Shown here: positions 58,365-64,000 of the stretch, piece after piece
Layout of the letters: every line of letters starts with the position of its first letter
Numbering within the stretch: the stretch's first letter is position 1
Assembly: GCA_036971475.1 (NCBI GenBank)
Contig: JBAIZL010000005.1
Coordinates: 235,561,869 to 235,625,868 of the forward strand
Length of the DNA: 64,000 bases
DNA from: Prosapia bicincta
Lineage: Eukaryota > Arthropoda > Insecta > Hemiptera > Cercopidae
Reading direction: 5' to 3'
The notes under the pieces: model-generated
Databases searched by the model: none
Told to the model about the DNA's origin: nothing
The model's input: only the letters and a program-made list of their open reading frames with translations
Program-made: the position numbers and the translations under genes

Positions 58365-58854
58365 GTAAGTTTTTTCTTTACAAATACTGGCTCTTGATTT
58401 CTACTTATTGACAATATTTTGAGTTAGTTGACTAATTACTTATACATATTCTTTTCTTTTAAATTTATTTCACTATTCTGAATGTCTTAACAACATTCCA
58501 TGAAAATGAATCAAAATTTTCTTTCATTTTATTTCACAAATTAAGTTGTTAAAAATTTGATATTAGAATTTGCTAATTTGTTTAGAGTGATACTGATAGA
58601 ATAATTTGTGGTAGATTATTATAATTTAATAAATCTAAATTATTATTATTATTTTTTATTTATATGAAATATATCAATATCAACTGAAATTGATTTGAAA
58701 ATGATTAGGTCTTGAAGTAAATATAACATTTATTCCAATTAAATACACACACAGACACAAATATTATTCTTCAGCATCTATGATAAAACATTTAATTGTT
58801 CAAAGTACATGATCCAGTATTCTTCTATTGGGAGAAGTAATAGTTATTTCTGTA

Positions 58855-60250
58855 CTAATCTATACTATTATATACAAATCTAATGGTGTCTGTGTGTGTG
58901 TTTGTGTGTTTGTGCGTTACTCACTCATGTAAAAACTACTGGACCCATTGAGCTGAAGTTTTACATGGACATTCTTAGGGTCCCTGGTTAACAACCAGGC
59001 ATATTTTTATTTAGAAATTCCGTCAAGGCACCACCCTATGACCCTTAAAATCCTCCTTTACACTCAATTATCTCTACTCAATTTAATACTTAACTTGGCC
59101 TAATCAGCTGATAATCACATGTAAGTCACATTTAAACAGTTGATAGTAATTGTTTGAAGTTATTTATCTTTCAAGGTTAATTATGCTTTACAAATGTTAT
59201 GTTACAAGCAGAAGTTTTACCTTCCCTTAGTTTTCAAGACAATAATCAGTAAGTTTATAGTTTGATATATTTATTGGGAACTAATCTATACTATTATATA
59301 AAAATCTAATGATGTGTGTGTGTGTGTATATTACTCAATCATTTAAAAACTATTGGACCCATTGAGCTAAAATATGGTATTTTTTCCCGTTCCTGCAAGT
59401 TCGATTTTAGCAAAAGCAAAATTATACCGGGCGACAGAAAGTCATCAGAGATATGAACAATATTATGACAACTCTCGCTTACGCCCCAAAAGTTTACAAT
59501 TTTGGAAAATTTTAATTCTCTCCAAACGTGGTGCTGGTAAAAATGCACATTGCCCACCCCCATTACCATGCATATAAAATGAATCAAAAACATGTCCTGA
59601 AGCTATATTGATAAATATCGTTTGTTATTGCCGCAGAGAGTTAATTGATAGATTTGGTTGTAGTTGTATATGTTTAACCAAATGTACATATGTAAGGCTA
59701 GAATAGAGATCACGTGACAAAGTATTACTCTGATGCGGAAGTAGGCATCTAATTAGGTATTGTTGTATAAAATTCCAACCAAAACTATCCTGACTGAACA
59801 CTCTAGAGGTATATTTTAATATTTATAGTAATGTATAAAATATCAAAATCTATCCTACCTAGAGAGACTTTATAGGTATATTTAACTATATGTATAAGTA
59901 ATACAGCCAGCCGTTGATATGCAGACACAGTACTTCTTACTACTCTGCACTGAATTTTTTACCCAATTTTAATTTGATGAAAATGGTATTTATTTCCCTG
60001 AGCGAGAGTTTTCATTATTTTTTCGTATCCCTGATGATTTTCTGCATCACCCGGTATAGTTTTTACCCCTGAAATCAAACACTTGGGAACAGGAAATAAA
60101 TACCTGAAATTTTACATGGATATTCTTAAGCGTCCCTGGGTAACACAAAGAAAGACCTATTTTTATTTAGAAATTCTTTCATTCTGTACAAATAATCGTC
60201 AACCCCTCAACCCGTACAAATGACGAGTATTCTTCTAGTGTTCTCTATCC
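58855..60250 (+). mobile_element. Two Helitron-like 5' ends, one split by an insertion
   Basis: 58858 and 59284 both begin TCTATACTATTATATA, then AATCTAATG, a GTGTGT tract and CTATTGGACCCATTGAGCT. The TCTATACTA-type start resembles insect Helitron 5' ends. The first copy runs on to TTTTACATGGACATTCTTAG and TATTTTTATTTAGAAATTC. The second stops at 59375 and resumes at 60105 with TTTTACATGGATATTCTTAA, so it was split by the element between. No helicase is encoded and I did not find a convincing 3' hairpin end. Confidence 0.5.
59376..60104. mobile_element. TIR transposon inserted in a Helitron-like repeat
   Basis: Ends GGTATTTTTTCCCGTTCC and, read inwards from the right, GGTATTTATTTCCTGTTCC are inverted, and similarity continues for about 85 bp (ATACCGGG, GATGCAGAAAATCATCAG-type words). 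The flanks TAAAATAT (59368-59375) and TGAAATTT (60105-60112) could be an 8-bp duplication with two changes. The interior, 59745-60020, belongs to the family seen at 54012-54690 (ACCAAAACTATCCTGACTG, GTACTTCTTACTACTCTGCA). The open frames here have no motif. Confidence 0.7.
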
Positions 60251-60254
60251 AAAC

Positions 60255-60815
60255 ACATAAGGGTCATAGGGCCAGATCTTGTGATATTATTGGATTTTCA
60301 ATGAAATAAGCAAATGTTTATATTGAAGATAATTGTCATCAACTAAAGGGTAAAGGTTTTCTCATTACTGACAATGTTCTCTCTGTTGGAATTAGCTAGA
60401 AACTCTACAATTTTGCCTTAGTAGGTAACATGAGCATCATAGAATGAATGAAGCAATTTGTCTTTTTTATTAATTGTTTTTTGAACCTCAGTCTCAGTCT
60501 TATGTGTTTTGTTTTTCTTAGTTTAGACACATTGTGCAGAACACATGTAATATACTAAGACTCACTAAAACTGCAACCGTAATTTATTTTGGTGGATATT
60601 AAAATAGTTCACTCAAAATGTTACTACACACCAGTTTATTAATACATACAGACTAGTTTTGTCAACGATGTTGCCTTAATCGGTGATTGGATATTATTAA
60701 CAAATTTCATCAAATCACAACAATATAAATTAACGATATTCTGTGTATCGTAGAATTATAAAACGAATAAGATAATAAATTTTAAAGTCAAACAATAAAG
60801 ACATCCTAACCTACA
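60255..60815. other. Spacer, no gene seen
   Basis: Moderately AT-rich; no repeat or exon is recognised. Confidence 0.4.
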
Positions 60816-60900
60816 GACAGCATTGATTAATGTGCTGACTTTGTGCGAAACACGTCTGCTGAATAAATCAGTAAGTAGTGGTTTTTATGCCAAGTTTTTT
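60815..60900. repeat. Half copy of the foldback MITE
   Basis: GCATTGATTAATGTGCTGAC, GAAACACGTCTGCTGAATAA and CAGTAAGTAGTGG match one arm of the MITE at 41537-41754. Confidence 0.7.
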
Positions 60901-61134
60901 TAAAAGCTATTATTAAAAAAAAAAAACAAGTCCATAAGTTAGACATTATATTTTTTTATAAAGGCTAATGACAGATCACAGACAATTTTGCTTTTTTAAA
61001 CACTTAACGTTTCAAATTTCTTTCCCAAATTCCTTTTCAAGAGCTCAGTTTTAATTAAACAATTATGCAACATAACTTACAATTTATAAAATACATAACA
61101 TTATATCCTTCCTTCTTCACACAGGCGTCCAGCT

Positions 61135-61985
61135 TCATCTGTAGCCGATAGCCGTATGTCCATGGTAGATGATGGATGCATGAGTGCAGTAACCTTTATC
61201 TCTCAATATGCCTCTCCACGACAACACCAGTATCCTTAAGATCTCCCTTGCTGCTATCGGGTAATGACAATGCATAAGTATGTGCTCCAGATCCTCCTTA
61301 TTCCCACATAGGCTGCATTCAGGTGAATCCGTGAGGTTAAAACGGTAAAGATAACTCTGAGTCACAATGTGTCTTGTTCGTGCTCTGGCTGCAAAAGTTA
61401 CTATTGAACTGTGGATGTTATTATACACGTCTTCGTTTGCGGCTTTGGCTGTATTTGGTGTAGGTGGCGACCCTTGGCTCCTGTATTCCACCTATCTGTC
61501 CAGTAAAGCATAAAATGTTTGTCGGCCAAACTTTTGCACTGCAACAACAAGAATCTACCCTTATCCCAAGGTCACATTATGTAAGATTCTTTTGCGATTC
61601 TATCTTGCTATTTCATTTCCGAGAACTCCACAGTGAGATGGGACCCACTGAAAGGTTATGGATTTTCCCAAGATCTGTAGGAACTGTCTCTTTATTTCAT
61701 TGATCCGAAAGTAGTATGACGTAGTACCTGATGTGGATAGTGTTTTTAAAGTGGATCTGGAGTCCGTTAAAATGCAGATGTGGTCACTGGCCAGGGAATA
61801 ACAACTGGCTAGAGCTGCGTTGATGGCTAACAGCTTGGCGTTCATACTAGATTGCGCACTTGCTGGTATGTAGTACTGCTTGTGATTACTCTGGTTGAAG
61901 TATCCCGCACCTGACATTTCCCTTTCCTTGTCCACTGATCTGTCGGTGAAAATTCTTATATGGTTGAGTAGAGATCGTTGATCAT
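61135..61985 (-). pseudogene. LINE RNase H and Cys/His tail
   Basis: About 61950 reads FTDRSVDKEREMSGAGYF, where the first copy has FTDGS. Then AKLLAINAALASC, in which the catalytic Glu is Lys, ILTDSRSTLKTL, and FQWVPSHCGVLGNEIA before a frameshift. 61491-61135 gives RTRHIVTQSYLYRF, CSLCGNKEDLEHILMHCHYP. This copy keeps a 40-bp piece after the first motif that the other copy has lost. Confidence 0.85.
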
Positions 61986-62382
61986 CTACAGTGTAACCGC
62001 TCTAGGCATGTCTGCGTGATTGTTCTTGGTAAGTTTCTCAGGTTGCCCGGCCAGACACTTGAAGATTCTTCGTACGTTGGCGGGATCCGCTCTAGAGAAT
62101 TTTGATTCATTGGGCTTGACAGGTGTACATTTAATGAACAAATGAGGTTCTGATGTTACATCTTCTAGTGTCCAGTTTATAAAATGGATGAATGGCCGTC
62201 AGTGTTTTGATTTTCTGAAACTGGTAGCACATTTGCCTTTTTATAAAAATATAGATTGTTTCTACTCGCAGCTCAACTTTCATCGCGATTATCGGAGTAT
62301 TTCTCGTGCAACTGAGACAGAGGCGGAGGGCTGCAGATTGTACGGCTTGAATTTTGTTGATATGAGTCTTTGCAGCAGAGCC

Positions 62383-63985
62383 TCAGATTTTGCAACAATA
62401 TGTAGCCTTTGATCTCATGAAGGCAAGATAGAAGGATCTAAGCATTGACGTGTCGGCACCCCATTTGCGACTCACTACTGCCTTCAGGGCATTTAGCTGT
62501 GGGGCCCATTTTGTTATAACGTGTTCTATGTGAACTGACCATCGGAGTTTGGAATCCAATACAAGGCCCAACATTTTTGGATCTGTTATGTTTAAGGACT
62601 ATATCATCCAGTGTTAGGTGAGGAACGTAGTTTGCAAGATTGTTTCGTCTGGTGAAAAATGCGCTTTCACTTTTCTCTTTTGAAATTTTTAGTGACCATT
62701 TTTCACAGCACTTGTGTATAATATTTAATGCAGATTGAACAGAATGGGCTGCTTTCTGCGGGTCTGTACTTGTGCTCCAGATGGTTTTGTCGTCTGCAAA
62801 AATGGCAGTATGCACTTCTAATGCTAATCCCGCGAGATGTCATGTAGTATGACGTTGAATAGACTTGGACACAATTTTCCTCCCTGAGGAATGCCATTTT
62901 CGATAATATGTTTCGAAGATTCCATATCAATGATGGATGTTTTGATTTGACAATTTTCTAGGAATCTAACAATGAATTGGAGAAGATTTCCCCTTATTCC
63001 TAATTTCAAACATTGTAAAATGAATGTTGCGTGAGGAATTTTGTCAAATGCGGACTCGAAATCAATCATGCCAGCCACGGTGGACTTTTTGGATTCAAAA
63101 CCTTCATATATTTCACCGGTGAAGTGTAACATTACATCAACAGTGCTACGCTGAAGCCGAAATCCGAATTGGAAGGGTTCAGTAGGTTCTGGGACTCCAG
63201 TCTCCAAGCCAGTGTTTTATTAACCAGACGCTCCATCAGCTTGCATAGATTCGATGTTAGTGAGATAGGCCTGTATGACTCAGTTTTGGTTCCACATCTC
63301 CCTGGCTTGAGCAATGGTACGATCTTGGCAGTTTTCCACTCCGTAGGTATAATCCTCGTTTCCCAAGTGGTGTTAAAGAATGACAAAATCTGTGATAACA
63401 TTTTCTGTGAACAATTATTTAGCATTTCATTATGTATTTTGTCCGACCCCGGAGCCGAGGCTTTTAGGTGATTCACACAGTCCATTAGTTCCACCATGGT
63501 GAACTAATCAGGGTTTGTGCACTTGAAAAGATGTTCCTTTTGGCACAATAAAAATTGCTCATCCGGGTTTAGCTGTTTCGGCCATGACACCCTGCAGCCT
63601 GATTTTTCTGAGAAGTACTTGCAGAAGGCCTCAGCTTTATCGAAATCATTCAAGAGTAGATCCCCAGTGGGCAGTGCGATTGCGTTGATCCTTTTTGAAG
63701 ATTCGCCGTTTGTTGCTTTAAAACGTTTCCAAACAGTGCTTGAAGGTGTATTCGAGATCATCGATCCCACGAATGACCTCCATGACCGCCGCTTAGCCTC
63801 CAGTACAGCTCTTCGGAACAATGCATTACATTTGTTGTATTGTTGTCTGTTCACTGTCGACTTTAATTTTTTCCACTTTTTACGAGCGTTATTGCGTGAC
63901 CGTCTTAGCTCTTGCAGGTCGCTGTTCCACCAGCTATTCATGAATTTGTGTTTAGCGTTGCTGGTTTGTTTTGGGATGTTATTAT
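62383..63985 (-). pseudogene. LINE reverse transcriptase with linker
   Basis: 63941-63506 reads NSWWNSDLQELRRSRNNARK and a basic coiled linker, ending CTNPD before an in-frame TAG at 63506-63504. The same frame resumes ELMDCVNHLKASAPGSDKI, IIPTEWKTAKIVPLLKPG and YRPISLTSNLCKLMERLV (RT blocks 1-2). After a frameshift come FQFGFRLQRSTVD, MIDFESAFDKIPH (motif A, Asp intact), NGIPQGGKLCPSLFNVIL (motif B) and, after another break, MHTAIFADDKTIW (motif C). The thumb then matches the first copy. All catalytic Asp residues are present, but one stop and at least three frameshifts prevent function. Confidence 0.87.
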
Positions 63986-64000
63986 AACATTATATAAAAC

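Larger units (their letters stand above)
60951..63988 (-). mobile_element. RNase H LINE, longer copy, reaching the window end
   Basis: It begins (3' end) with the same TTTTTTTATAAAGGCT as the copy at 15223 and extends about 1.2 kb further 5'. Protein order from high to low coordinate: pre-RT linker, full RT, RNase H, Cys/His tail. A stop (TAA) precedes the open frame near 63988, so the copy may end there or be broken. Several frameshifts show it is inactive, but the consensus of the two copies is readable. Confidence 0.85.

Noticed and set aside
59374..59593. Overlapping frames of 67 and 84 codons as genes
   Set aside because: Both lie in the terminal part of a TIR element and show no protein motif.
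63517..63987. Plus-strand frame of 156 codons
   Set aside because: It is the complement of LINE reverse-transcriptase linker sequence on the minus strand.

Overview
The window is AT-rich eukaryotic, almost certainly insect, DNA that consists mostly of decayed mobile elements and tandem repeats, with very little host coding sequence. A large, repeat-laden, perhaps hemipteroid genome would fit, but no rRNA, tRNA or mitochondrial marker fixes the species. Identifications rest on reading translated motifs and on aligning the window to itself by eye; no database search was run.

Host genes. (1) The last three coding exons of a discoidin-domain receptor tyrosine kinase lie on the minus strand at 41473-41332, 38902-38753 and 37957-37805. 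They have clean splice sites and a natural stop. (2) A multi-C2H2 zinc-finger gene lies on the plus strand at 20201-22075, followed by about 1 kb of frameshifted finger repeats that turned into a small 82-bp satellite. (3) One good-looking plus-strand exon of an unrecognised gene lies at 58252-58364.

Layout. 1-2160: low complexity and short repeats. 2180-7002: a 57-bp satellite of about 65-70 monomers, flanked by older dispersed repeats that each hold a single diverged monomer. 7003-9328: AT-rich. 9329-11105: a piggyBac-like element with TTAA sites. 13345-15215: foldback and diverged tandem repeats. 15223-17058: a 5'-truncated LINE with RNase H. 17816-19700: two relics of another LINE. 20195-23070: the zinc-finger gene and its degenerate tail. 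23540-24360: an R2-like LINE N-terminus. 25545-26455: an 83-bp satellite. 28090-31000: foldback MITEs, then a piggyBac-like element carrying a Penelope fragment with hammerhead motifs. 33487-34815 and 36625-37500: two more piggyBac relics. 37805-41473: DDR exons, with a Tigger/pogo transposon (38984-40401) in one intron. 42302-42720: a second Penelope fragment holding the best preserved hammerhead ribozyme motif. 42806-44893: a hAT-like non-autonomous element with an 8-bp target duplication and an internal 47-bp minisatellite. 49830-53330: two decayed Penelope-like elements back to back. 54010-57185 and 59376-60104: long-terminal-inverted-repeat elements. 60951 to the window end: a longer copy of the RNase H LINE.

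There is no operon-like logic here. The genes relate by insertion history: elements sit in introns, in each other, and next to the 3' end of the receptor gene. The most interesting signals are the hammerhead motifs in Penelope terminal repeats, the apparent birth of the 57-bp satellite from a single-monomer precursor, the satellite made from a frameshifted zinc finger, and the Glu-to-Gly change at the APE position of the kinase.
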